Of a stretch of DNA of 38,539 nucleotides, positions 18,613 through 26,417 are shown piece after piece. The position numbers were made by a program, and so were the translations under genes. Every line of letters starts with the position of its first letter. Positions within the stretch are counted from its first letter, which is position 1. Origin of the DNA: Nitrospirota bacterium. Its GTDB lineage: Bacteria; Nitrospirota; JACRHL01. The DNA is taken from the NCBI GenBank assembly GCA_029881725.1, contig JAOUMB010000025.1, forward strand, positions 1 through 38,539, given 5' to 3'. The notes under the pieces are model-generated. The model was not told the origin of the DNA and ran no database searches. It saw nothing but the letters and a program-made list of their open reading frames with translations.

Positions 18613-20127
18613 CTACAGGACGATCAGCTTCTTTCCCCGTCGGGCCGGACGCAACGCGGTAAGGTCACCAGAGAAGGCCACGTGCAGCTTGACCGGCTGG
18701 CGGTCCCCCTCCCAGGCGCTGATGGACAGGGCCCCCTGGGCGTCCACGTCGAATTTCACATGCAGGTCAGGATCCCCCTGGGGCACCCGCGGCAGCCCGT
18801 CCAGGCGCAGTTCCCCCAGCAGGGTAACGGCGCCATCCGCGTCCCGGCGCACGATGCGAAATACCACCTGGGACTGTTCGTCCTCCACCGTGGTGAACAC
18901 ATGCTCTCCGTCAGCGGGCAGGGCGGACCCGCGAGCCACCACCACCACCAGATGCCCCACGTCATCGGCCACCCCCAGATCGTAAGGAAGGTGCTCGTGC
19001 AGGGTGGGGAATTTGACCGGCTCGGACTGCTTTCCGGGAATGGTCATCTGGCCATACAGGGCGGCACCCACCGCCACCGCCTCGTCTGACCCCATCAACG
19101 GGTCGCTCTGGGCCACAACCGGCCCCAAACGCTCCATCATGCGTGCGCGGAAAGAGGGGATGGCGCTTGCGCCTCCTGAAAACACCACCCGCGAAATGCG
19201 GATGCCCCGCTCACGGGCATCATCCAACACCCCCTCCAGCAACCGGTCGGCCCGGTCCAGAAGCCCCTCCCACAGGGCCTCGGCGCCCTCCCGGGTCAGC
19301 TCCAGAGAGGTGCATTCCCGCCCCTCCAGCCAGGTATCGGGAATGCTCATGGTCACGTCGGTGTTGTAGGTCAGGGTCTCCTTGGCCCATCGGGACAGAT
19401 CCAGCAGGCGGAAGCGGAACTCCGGCAGGTCCGCCGGGTCAATGCCGGTTTCGTCCAAAATGTGGTGACACAGGTGATAGTACAGAACCCGGTCGAAATC
19501 CATGCCCCCCAGGTGGGCGTCTCCGGCCACCACGGGGACATCGATGATGTCGGCGGTGCAGGTGACCACCGACAGATCCAGGGTGGCGCCGCCAAGATCG
19601 ATGACCATGGTCGGCTCCCCGTCCCCAAGGCCCTTGTACAGGCTGCCCGCGTGGGGCATGCCGTAGGCCAGGGTGGCGGCCACCGGCTCGCTCACAATGG
19701 CGTGCAGTTTGACACCGGCCAGTTCCGCCACCTGATGCACCGCCGCCCGCTGGGCCACGTCGAAGTGGGCGGGTACCGCGATGGTCACAGGTCCCACCTG
19801 ATCGCCAAGGCGCTCCTCGGCGCGCTTGATCACCTTGCGCAGGATCAGGGAGCCAAGCTCCACCGCTGAGTACTCCCTGCCATGAAACAGAAAACTGCGC
19901 GGGCGTCCCATCCACCGCTTGCTCTGGATAGCGAGGTTTTCGGAACGCATGCCTGGATTCTGGAATGGGTCCTGACCGATCTGCACTACATTCGGGGTTT
20001 CGAAGTAGATCGTCGAGGGAATCAACGCGTTGCCGTCGCTACCGTAGAGCACACGCGGTTCGCCTCCGGCATCCACCCACGCGGCCACGGTGTTGGTGGT
20101 TCCCAGGTCAATACCGATCGGAGTCAT
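18613..20127 (-). CDS. short Hsp70-family chaperone without a lid domain
   Basis: About 504 residues. The ATPase domain is complete: IGIDLGTTNTVAAW at the start, MVIDLGGATLDLSVV (phosphate 2 region), GDAHLGGMDFD, and VFSGGASAIPSFRARM (adenosine site). The substrate-binding beta domain follows (ALPADGEHVFTTVEDEQSQV, LDGLPRVPQGDPDLHVKFDVDAQG). It stops about 20 residues later, so the alpha-helical lid of DnaK (640 residues) is missing, as in some HscC-like or accessory Hsp70s. The start is uncertain: ATG 20127 gives the usual beginning two residues before IGIDLG; ATG 20139 and GTG 20187 are in frame. No dnaJ or grpE is near. It leads the dprA-topA operon. Confidence 0.85.
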   Translation of the reverse strand: MTPIGIDLGTTNTVAAWVDAGGEPRVLYGSDGNALIPSTIYFETPNVVQIGQDPFQNPGMRSENLAIQSKRWMGRPRSFLFHGREYSAVELGSLILRKVIKRAEERLGDQVGPVTIAVPAHFDVAQRAAVHQVAELAGVKLHAIVSEPVAATLAYGMPHAGSLYKGLGDGEPTMVIDLGGATLDLSVVTCTADIIDVPVVAGDAHLGGMDFDRVLYYHLCHHILDETGIDPADLPEFRFRLLDLSRWAKETLTYNTDVTMSIPDTWLEGRECTSLELTREGAEALWEGLLDRADRLLEGVLDDARERGIRISRVVFSGGASAIPSFRARMMERLGPVVAQSDPLMGSDEAVAVGAALYGQMTIPGKQSEPVKFPTLHEHLPYDLGVADDVGHLVVVVARGSALPADGEHVFTTVEDEQSQVVFRIVRRDADGAVTLLGELRLDGLPRVPQGDPDLHVKFDVDAQGALSISAWEGDRQPVKLHVAFSGDLTALRPARRGKKLIVL

Positions 20128-20162
20128 GCCAAATCCCATATGGGCCGCCCGGTGGCCCGCGC

Positions 20163-20177
20163 CGTTCATTATGAACG
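20163..20177 (-). promoter_or_regulatory. 15-bp palindrome upstream of the Hsp70 gene
   Basis: CGTTCATTATGAACG is a perfect inverted repeat with 7-base arms around one central base. It lies about 36 bases before the preferred Hsp70 start and has the size of a dimeric repressor site. Its presence favours the downstream starts over GTG 20187, which would place it inside the coding region. No regulator can be named, and it does not match the CIRCE element. Confidence 0.35.
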
Positions 20178-20271
20178 CGGGAGACACCCCGGTTGGCGGC
20201 GAATGTTGAAAAAGCTCCAGTCTACCCGAAAATGCCGTTTTCCGGGACTGGCCGCCCGCGGACGGGGGGGT

Positions 20272-20321
20272 AAAAACGGGGACGGCCCCGCCCCGGATTT
20301 CTCGGTCCGGAACGGGGCCGT
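20272..20321 (-). terminator. intrinsic terminator after the tetraheme cytochrome gene
   Basis: On the - strand, arms ACGGCCCCG and CGGGGCCGT (20313-20321 with 20282-20290) enclose a second short CCGG/CCGG stem and are followed five bases later by TTTTT (20276-20272). It separates the respiratory operon from the Hsp70 operon. Confidence 0.7.
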
Positions 20322-20343
20322 TGCCATTTTGATCGACTGGCGG

Positions 20344-21243
20344 TTACTTGCTGGCCGTAGCGGCTTCCGGCTCCGGGTAACTGCTCAGGTAGTTCATGGG
20401 GATCGCTTCCTTCGCGTCGTCCTTGAAGGAGCTCACCAGCGTGGTCAACTGGTTGGCCTCCTCATCCGACAGGCGGAAGTTGGGCATGATGGTTCCCGGG
20501 GTGATCTTGGCCGGGTCGATGAAGTGTTCCCACTCCCACTGAAGCTTGGTGTGCTGACCTTCCACATGCTCAAAGTTGTGCACCAGATAGAAAGCCAATT
20601 CGGTCTTGCTTCCCCATCCGGACAACTCCGGGCCAGCGGTGCCCTTGGTGCGCATCTGCTTGGCGGTATGGCAGGCGCCACAGCCCTTGCGCTTGAACAG
20701 CTTGGCACCGGCCATCAGGGTTTCGGCCTCCGGGAACTCGGCCTTTTTGGCGTACAGATTCTGGTGGCATTTGGAGCAGGACGACTGGGCAAACGATCCA
20801 ACCAGCAGTTCCCGGTCCAGGTGGTGCACGTCACCATGGGTTTTCTCCACCTGCAACGCCTGCGGCTCCCCTTCATGGCACACTGTGCAGCCGTACTTGG
20901 CAAACGGATGCTGCACCATGTATCCGGTGCCCTTGTTCTCCTCGTCGAAGAAGTTCGGGTGGGTGGTGTACGGCTGGGGGGCGTCCTTGAACAGCGGGTT
21001 CCCGATGCCCTTGTGACAGGTCATGCAGCGATCCGCGCGGTTGTTCACCGTCGGCAGCCACACTTGATCGATCTTCAGTGGCGCACTGGCCAGCTTCGGG
21101 TCGCTCATCTTTTCGGCCAGCATCTCGTAGTAAGTGCGCTGGTACTCGTGCCATTCCGGGTTGGCGCTATGGTAGGCGTGGTACCCGAACAGCACCGCCA
21201 TGCTCACGCCGGCAAAGGCAAACAATACGTTCTTGATGTCCAT
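20344..21243 (-). CDS. membrane-anchored tetraheme cytochrome c of the b6-type complex
   Basis: 299 residues from ATG 21243, chosen because an uncleaved membrane anchor (NVLFAFAGVSMAVLFGY) begins at residue 4 and a GAGGGAGAGG purine tract lies upstream; an open frame to 21288 is longer but unlikely. Four CxxCH heme c sites are present: CMTCH, CTVCH, CSKCH and CGACH. The last one is followed by a mono-heme cytochrome c fold with a distal Met in GTIMPNFRLSDEEANQL. The protein is last in the Rieske-b6-subunit IV operon, 58 bases after subunit IV, so it most likely takes electrons from the Rieske centre in place of cytochrome c1 or f. It is not homologous to either by sight. A terminator follows. 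Confidence 0.85.
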   Translation of the reverse strand: MDIKNVLFAFAGVSMAVLFGYHAYHSANPEWHEYQRTYYEMLAEKMSDPKLASAPLKIDQVWLPTVNNRADRCMTCHKGIGNPLFKDAPQPYTTHPNFFDEENKGTGYMVQHPFAKYGCTVCHEGEPQALQVEKTHGDVHHLDRELLVGSFAQSSCSKCHQNLYAKKAEFPEAETLMAGAKLFKRKGCGACHTAKQMRTKGTAGPELSGWGSKTELAFYLVHNFEHVEGQHTKLQWEWEHFIDPAKITPGTIMPNFRLSDEEANQLTTLVSSFKDDAKEAIPMNYLSSYPEPEAATASK

Positions 21244-21301
21244 GGCTCTGACAGCCTCTCCCTCTTTCTGGAACCGTCTGGGGATCAATAACGCCGGGGC
21301 G

Positions 21302-22132
21302 TTATACCTTGAACCAGGGGGTCACCAGGAAATACTTGATGTTGAAGCCCAGGCGCAAAAACACCTTCACGGGTGAAATCCACAACAACGCCATCAGGCC
21401 CCATACCGTTACGTAGCGTGCGAACCCCAAGTTGCGCGAAAACTTGCGCCACAGGATCGCCGGCAGGACCATAAACACCGCAAAGTAGCCGATGGTCATG
21501 ATATAGGTCGACATGTTCGCCGCCGACACGCTCATGCCCCACCCCTCCAGGATCACGTTCATGTCGTTCAGGGTGGCGCCGGAAGACGGCTTATGCTGGT
21601 GCCAGTCATCCCACGGCCAGTACCAGGCCCAGTCCAGGCCACGGAAGAACACGCCGATGATGATGAACACCCACCACTGAACCCATCCGAACTGGAAGGT
21701 CCAGATAGCAAACGGCCGCTCCTTCCACGCCCAATACCCGACACCCTTTGGATTGATGTCCAGGTAGGGGATGGCGATCATTCCGACGACGATCAGGGAG
21801 GGCAGCACCATGCCCGCCAGCCACGGATCGAAGAACACCAGCAACTCCTGGAGACCCAGGAAGTACCACGGCGCCTTCATCGGGTTGGGGGTGGTGTCCG
21901 CGCTCGCCATATCTTCCAGCGGCGCGTGCTTGAAGGTACATACCCACAGCAGACCGGCCAGGAATACCAGAGCGGCGATCAGCTCGATATACAGCAGATG
22001 CGGCCAGACGAAGACAGTGTCTTCCGGCTGCTTCTTGGTCTGAAACCCCTGTCCCTTCACCAACTCCATGAGGGCGTAGGACTTCTTGGGGTTACGGGGA
22101 TAAATATTCTCCGTAGTGTTGCGTTCTGACAC
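21302..22132 (-). CDS. petD: cytochrome b/b6 C-terminal half (subunit IV-like)
   Basis: 276 residues carrying the quinol-oxidation-site half of cytochrome b as a separate chain. GTG at 22132 is preceded by AAGGAG with a 9-base spacer. Helices are visible at about residues 44-66, 107-127, 150-170, 207-229 and 240-262. The conserved Qo loop that reads PEWY in bc1 and b6f enzymes is TPNPMKAPWYFLGLQE here, so the acidic residue of that motif is replaced by Ala in the APWY reading. The chain is much longer than the 160-residue plant subunit IV because it keeps the extra C-terminal helices. It lies 44 bases behind the cytochrome b6 gene. Confidence 0.88.
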   Translation of the reverse strand: MSERNTTENIYPRNPKKSYALMELVKGQGFQTKKQPEDTVFVWPHLLYIELIAALVFLAGLLWVCTFKHAPLEDMASADTTPNPMKAPWYFLGLQELLVFFDPWLAGMVLPSLIVVGMIAIPYLDINPKGVGYWAWKERPFAIWTFQFGWVQWWVFIIIGVFFRGLDWAWYWPWDDWHQHKPSSGATLNDMNVILEGWGMSVSAANMSTYIMTIGYFAVFMVLPAILWRKFSRNLGFARYVTVWGLMALLWISPVKVFLRLGFNIKYFLVTPWFKV

Positions 22133-22176
22133 GGTGGATCGCTCCTTAAACGCTCAACTCACAAAACCGGTGCCGC

Positions 22177-22938
<762 letters not shown>

Positions 22939-23009
22939 AGCACTCTCTCCAACTAGCTCACACAGTGCCTTTCAAGGCGCCGGCATACCTGGAAAAACCA
23001 AGTCCCCGC

Positions 23010-23576
23010 TTACACGGAGATGTAAAACGGCTCCACCTTACGCCCTTCGGGCTCCACATACACCGCGATCCCCTCAATGGACTTGGGATCCGGGTCCTGC
23101 CGCACCGACGTATTCACCACGATCTGGCCATCCACCGGATCGATGGAAATGGCCGCCCGCCACAGGGTACGCGGCGCCGGGCCGCCCCGGACGTTACCGT
23201 TGGTATCGTAGATGCTGCCGTGACAGGGACAGCGGAACCGCTCCTGATCCGGAAACCAGTTGGGGGTACACCCCAGGTGGCGGCAGATGGAGACCAAGGC
23301 GTACATGCCCTTCTCCTCGCGCACCACCCAGAACTGGCCGATAGCCTTCCAGCGCACATCCACACCCAGGCCGTAATCCTTGGGAGGACCGATCTTGAAC
23401 GTGGTTGGCGGCTCGTAAAGAACCGTCGGCACATAGAATTTGAACGAGCCGAGGCCGACACCACCCATGGCCGCCAGGAAACCGCCCCAGCCGACCAGGG
23501 TGAAAAAGTCACGCCGGGTGACGGGCTCGTCGCCCGCCTTGCCGGAGTCTGCTTCAAAACCCCGCATATCCTTCAT
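23010..23576 (-). CDS. petC: Rieske iron-sulfur protein of the b6-type complex
   Basis: 188 residues. The ATG at 23576 is fixed by AGGAGG nine bases upstream, so upstream in-frame codons are not used. A twin-arginine export signal (Arg21-Arg22-Asp-Phe-Phe) leads into an uncleaved membrane anchor rich in Gly and Ala. The 2Fe-2S site is complete: ligands Cys98 and His100 (CRHLGC) and Cys116 and His119 (CPCHGS), with Cys103 and Cys118 forming the usual disulfide. Family knowledge: the cluster accepts one electron from quinol at the Qo site and moves to the cytochrome c acceptor. First gene of the operon, 71 bases before cytochrome b6. Confidence 0.95.
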   Translation of the reverse strand: MKDMRGFEADSGKAGDEPVTRRDFFTLVGWGGFLAAMGGVGLGSFKFYVPTVLYEPPTTFKIGPPKDYGLGVDVRWKAIGQFWVVREEKGMYALVSICRHLGCTPNWFPDQERFRCPCHGSIYDTNGNVRGGPAPRTLWRAAISIDPVDGQIVVNTSVRQDPDPKSIEGIAVYVEPEGRKVEPFYISV

Positions 23577-23690
23577 GGTACACGCACCTCCTGACCGGGT
23601 TCCCCACCCGGAAAGACGATTATCCCGCCTTCCCACACCCGGCGTTGCCGAAGCGGGTCAGCCCCTTCGGCGGTATGACTTGATTCTGGC

Positions 23691-23699
23691 ATCATACCA
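23691..23699 (-). promoter_or_regulatory. extended -10 promoter candidate for the Rieske/b6 operon
   Basis: TGGTATGAT on the - strand combines a TGn extension with a 5/6 TATAAT match and has no -35 at normal distance. The start would be near 23685, about 110 bases before the gene. A second candidate, TTGACG (23859-23854) with AATGAT (23835-23830) at 18 bases, lies further upstream. The rest of 23577-23901 holds a structured malQ 3' flank with CCCGGA/TCCGGG and GACGCCCC/GGGGCGTC pairs, and no supported gene. Confidence 0.35.
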
Positions 23700-23901
23700 C
23701 CGGACGACCCTGAAACTCATCAATCTGTACCTGCCCCACCGCGACCTTTCTTCACCAGTCCCTCCAGATGCGGCACACAACGCCACAGGACTGCCAAGCA
23801 AGTCGTCAGCAATGTCGGCAAGGGGGCATATCATTACCAAGGACGCCCCCCCGCGTCAACCCGGAGAGGATATTTCCGGGCAAGGGGCGTCACACCCCGC
23901 A

Positions 23902-25407
23902 TCAACCGGGGCACCTCCCATGGTGTACACACAGGGACCGCAGCCGCTCGGCGGGCGCTTCATCGAGTTGTTCCTGCAGCATCCGCCAGCCCCAGTTTCC
24001 CTCCGCCTCGCCCGGCCGGTTGAAGCGGGCAGACCCGTCCAGGCCAAGTACATCCTGCATCGGCAACAGACAGGTTTCCGCCACCGACCCCATGGCCGCC
24101 GCCGCCAGATCCCAATGAATTTCCGCCCCGTCGGAATGCAGGTAGCGGCAGGCAAAATCACGCACCGGCTGGGGCGCGTCCCGAAACCAGCCCAGCGTGG
24201 TGTTGTTGTCATGGGTGCCGGTGTAGACCACCATGTCCGGCGCGTGATGCTCCGGCAGGTGGGGATTTTCCGGGCCGGAATCAAACGCAAACTGCAATAC
24301 AGCCATGCCGGGCAGCCCGGCCCGGTGCCGGAGCGCGTGCACGTCCGGGGTGATCATCCCCAGGTCCTCGGCAATGAGGCGTCCGGCGGAACCGCTTGGC
24401 AAACCGGTTGCCAGCGCGTCGAACAGGTCCATCCCCGGCCCCGGCACCCACTCCCCGCCAATGGCATCAGAGGCGTCCGCCGGTACCTCCCAGCAGGCCG
24501 CAAACCCACGGAAGTGGTCCAGCCGCACGATATCCACCTCGCCCAGCACCGCGGCCATCCGGTCGATCCACCAATCGAAGCCCCGTTTGCGGTGGGCATC
24601 CCACTGGTAGAGGGGATTGCCCCATAACTGGCCGGTGGCGGAGAAATAGTCCGGCGGCACGCCGGCCACCACCGGGGGGCATCCCCGTTCGTCCAGCTTG
24701 AACAGATCCCGGTGGGCCCACACGTCAGCACTGTCCAGGGTGACGAAAATCGGCAAATCGCCGATGATTTTTACCCCCTTTCCATTGGCATAGGCGCGCA
24801 GCCGCCCCCACTGGCGGAAAAACAGGAACTGCCCGAAGCGCACCACCTCCATTTCGTCCGCCAGCTGCGCCGTCCACCGGGTCAGCGCCTGCGGCTCCCG
24901 ATCCCGCAACTCCTGCTCCCACTGGTACCAGGGGGACCCGTCCTGATGGGTCTTCAGGGCCACGAACAAAGCGTAGTCGTCCAGCCACCGGGCGGTATTT
25001 TTTAGAAAGTCGGCGTAATCCGCTTGCATTCCTGCCGAGGGACGGCTTCTGAAGCGGGCCAGGGCGGTGGCCACCATTCGTGAACTGGCCTGCGCCGCCC
25101 ACTGGTAGTCGGCCAGGGCCGGGTCCGCGTGGGGCGCGGCGGGGCACTCGGAAGGCTCCAGCAACCCCTCCGCCACCAGTTCATCGGCGGAAATGAGCAA
25201 CGGGGTTCCGGCAAAGGTCGAGCAGGAAGAATAGGGGGAATCGCCCATACCGGTAGGCACCAGCGGCAGAATCTGCCAGCGGCGCTGCCCGGCCCGTTCC
25301 AGGAAATCCACGAACCGGCGCGCGCCCGCGCCAAAGGCGCCGATGCCCGGGGACCCTGGCAGCGATGTGGGGTGCAGCAGAACGCCGCTCACTCGCCGAT
25401 CATCCAC
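23902..25407 (-). CDS. malQ: 4-alpha-glucanotransferase (amylomaltase)
   Basis: 501 residues, glycoside hydrolase family 77. It transfers alpha-1,4-glucan segments between maltodextrins, in maltose or glycogen metabolism. The start is GTG 25407 with GGAGG seven bases upstream, so the chain starts just before the family's SGVLLHPTSLPG; an ATG at 25506 would add 33 unrelated residues. Catalytic residues are visible: nucleophile Asp in VRLDHFRGF, acid/base Glu in LIAEDLG, and the third Asp in GTHDNNTT. GDLPIFVTLDSADVW and QLWGNPLYQWD also match the family. No other glycogen or maltose gene lies in the window. An extended -10 box TGGTACGAT (complement of 25459-25467) lies about 55 bases upstream. 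Confidence 0.95.
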   Translation of the reverse strand: MDDRRVSGVLLHPTSLPGSPGIGAFGAGARRFVDFLERAGQRRWQILPLVPTGMGDSPYSSCSTFAGTPLLISADELVAEGLLEPSECPAAPHADPALADYQWAAQASSRMVATALARFRSRPSAGMQADYADFLKNTARWLDDYALFVALKTHQDGSPWYQWEQELRDREPQALTRWTAQLADEMEVVRFGQFLFFRQWGRLRAYANGKGVKIIGDLPIFVTLDSADVWAHRDLFKLDERGCPPVVAGVPPDYFSATGQLWGNPLYQWDAHRKRGFDWWIDRMAAVLGEVDIVRLDHFRGFAACWEVPADASDAIGGEWVPGPGMDLFDALATGLPSGSAGRLIAEDLGMITPDVHALRHRAGLPGMAVLQFAFDSGPENPHLPEHHAPDMVVYTGTHDNNTTLGWFRDAPQPVRDFACRYLHSDGAEIHWDLAAAAMGSVAETCLLPMQDVLGLDGSARFNRPGEAEGNWGWRMLQEQLDEAPAERLRSLCVHHGRCPG

Positions 25408-25562
25408 CTCTCCACCTCCCTCCGGGTCACCCCTATCCGGTTTTGATTCCCACCCCTCATCGTACCAAACACCACCGCCAAGTGGGGGTGGAATATATCG
25501 CGGCATGGGCGTTCCGAGGGCATTTTTATTAGATGCGGACGGGGTGGAAAAAAAATAGCGCC

Positions 25563-25644
25563 TTGACCAACCACCGGAACCGGTCTTAGCATTTTCCGGC
25601 AGTGAACAGTTTTGGCGCTAACCGGTTGCCGGACCGGTTTTTTT
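25563..25644 (+). promoter_or_regulatory. leader with promoter candidate and terminator-like hairpin (possible attenuator)
   Basis: TTGACC (25563-25568) and TAGCAT (25587-25592) at 18 bases could start a + strand transcript near 25599. Arms AACCGGT (25620-25626) and ACCGGTT (25633-25639) with a 6-base loop run into seven T (25638-25644), which is a textbook intrinsic terminator. It lies about 90 bases before the small membrane-peptide gene, with no + strand gene upstream that it could serve. An extra AACCGGT copy at 25578-25584 could pair with the 3' arm instead, but it lies before the predicted start. The hairpin is plain in sequence; attenuation is inference. The rest of 25408-25731 shows no gene. 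Confidence 0.4.
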
Positions 25645-25731
25645 GGGGCCCGGACGGCATGTTCAACCGGGCCGCCACCGCGCGCAACGGACGGTGCGCA
25701 ATATGTGCATCAAATATCAACAGGAGTCATC

Positions 25732-25824
25732 ATGAAAAACCCGCTTGAATCCATTACCGGAACCATCGTTCTGGGGTTTGTCCTGACGGGAATTCTGTAT
25801 TTCGTCGTCAAGTCGGTGGCGTAA
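25732..25824 (+). CDS. 30-residue single-helix membrane peptide
   Basis: A short gene with an AGGAG ribosome site (25722-25726) correctly spaced before ATG 25732. The peptide starts MKNPLESITG, has one hydrophobic helix at about residues 9-27 and ends KSVA. Size, charge pattern and site strength look like a true small membrane protein, such as the accessory peptides of respiratory oxidases. It lies 49 bases before the PuuD-like gene on the same strand, so the two are probably cotranscribed and may interact. I do not recognise a named family. Confidence 0.6.
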   Translation: MKNPLESITGTIVLGFVLTGILYFVVKSVA

Positions 25825-25873
25825 CCCGCCGCCCCGGACACTTTCTTTTCGCACAGAACTCGGGAGCAACCCA

Positions 25874-26365
25874 ATGGAAGCTGCATTTTTCGCCCGCTGG
25901 GCACACTTTATGGCCGGCATCACCTGGATCGGCCTACTGTATTATTTCAACTTCGTTCAGGTTCCGGGCCTCGGCGCCGCCAAGGCCGACGGCACCGCCC
26001 CCGGCATCACCAAGCACATCGCCCCGCGCGCCCTGCTGTGGTTCCGCTGGGCCGCGGTGGTAACCTGGCTGTCCGGCGCCGCCATGCTCGGCCACATGGG
26101 CATTCTGGGCAAGGCATTCATGCTGCAGGGCAGCGCCGCGGTGATCGGGATGGGTGCCTGGCTGGGAACCATCATGCTGTTCAACGTGTGGGTACTGATC
26201 TGGCCGAACCAGCAGAAGGTGCTAGGCATGGTCGAGGCCTCCGATCAGCAGAAGGCCCGCGCCGCCCGTGTGGCGCTGCTGGCCAGCCGCACCAACACCA
26301 TGCTGTCGATTCCCATGCTGTTTTTCATGGCCGCCAGCATGCACGGACGCATGTTGTTCGCCTAG
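25874..26365 (+). CDS. PuuD-like (urate oxidase N-terminal family) membrane protein
   Basis: 163 residues with four predicted helices (about 8-30, 52-75, 83-110 and 135-155). Sequence such as FARWAHFMAGITWIGLLYYFNFVQVPGL and GAWLGTIMLFNVWVLIWPNQQKVLG fits the membrane part of PuuD-type proteins. True PuuD carries a C-terminal cytochrome c domain; this protein has none and no CxxCH, so urate oxidation is doubtful. His11 and the other buried polar residues could bind a heme b, but this is inference. An ACTCGGGAGCAACCC ribosome region precedes ATG 25874. A strong hairpin terminator follows it. Confidence 0.7.
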   Translation: MEAAFFARWAHFMAGITWIGLLYYFNFVQVPGLGAAKADGTAPGITKHIAPRALLWFRWAAVVTWLSGAAMLGHMGILGKAFMLQGSAAVIGMGAWLGTIMLFNVWVLIWPNQQKVLGMVEASDQQKARAARVALLASRTNTMLSIPMLFFMAASMHGRMLFA

Positions 26366-26374
26366 GACGCATAC

Positions 26375-26412
26375 CGGCGGCCTTCCCCTCCACGGGGAAG
26401 GCCGCCGTCTTT
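26375..26412 (+). terminator. bidirectional terminator between the PuuD-like and NFACT genes
   Basis: A perfect 14-bp stem, CGGCGGCCTTCCCC (26375-26388) and GGGGAAGGCCGCCG (26394-26407), with a 5-base loop, is followed by TCTTT. It lies between two convergent genes and could serve both, although the T tract is short. Confidence 0.75.
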
Positions 26413-26417
26413 GCCGC

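Noticed and set aside
17920-19089. + strand open frame across the APH/P-loop kinase and Hsp70 genes
   Set aside because: Spans the junction of two clear genes in antisense and is rich in Gly, His, Arg and Pro.
23658-23840. 60-codon - strand frame between malQ and the Rieske gene
   Set aside because: It overlaps the likely promoter of the respiratory operon and lacks a ribosome site.
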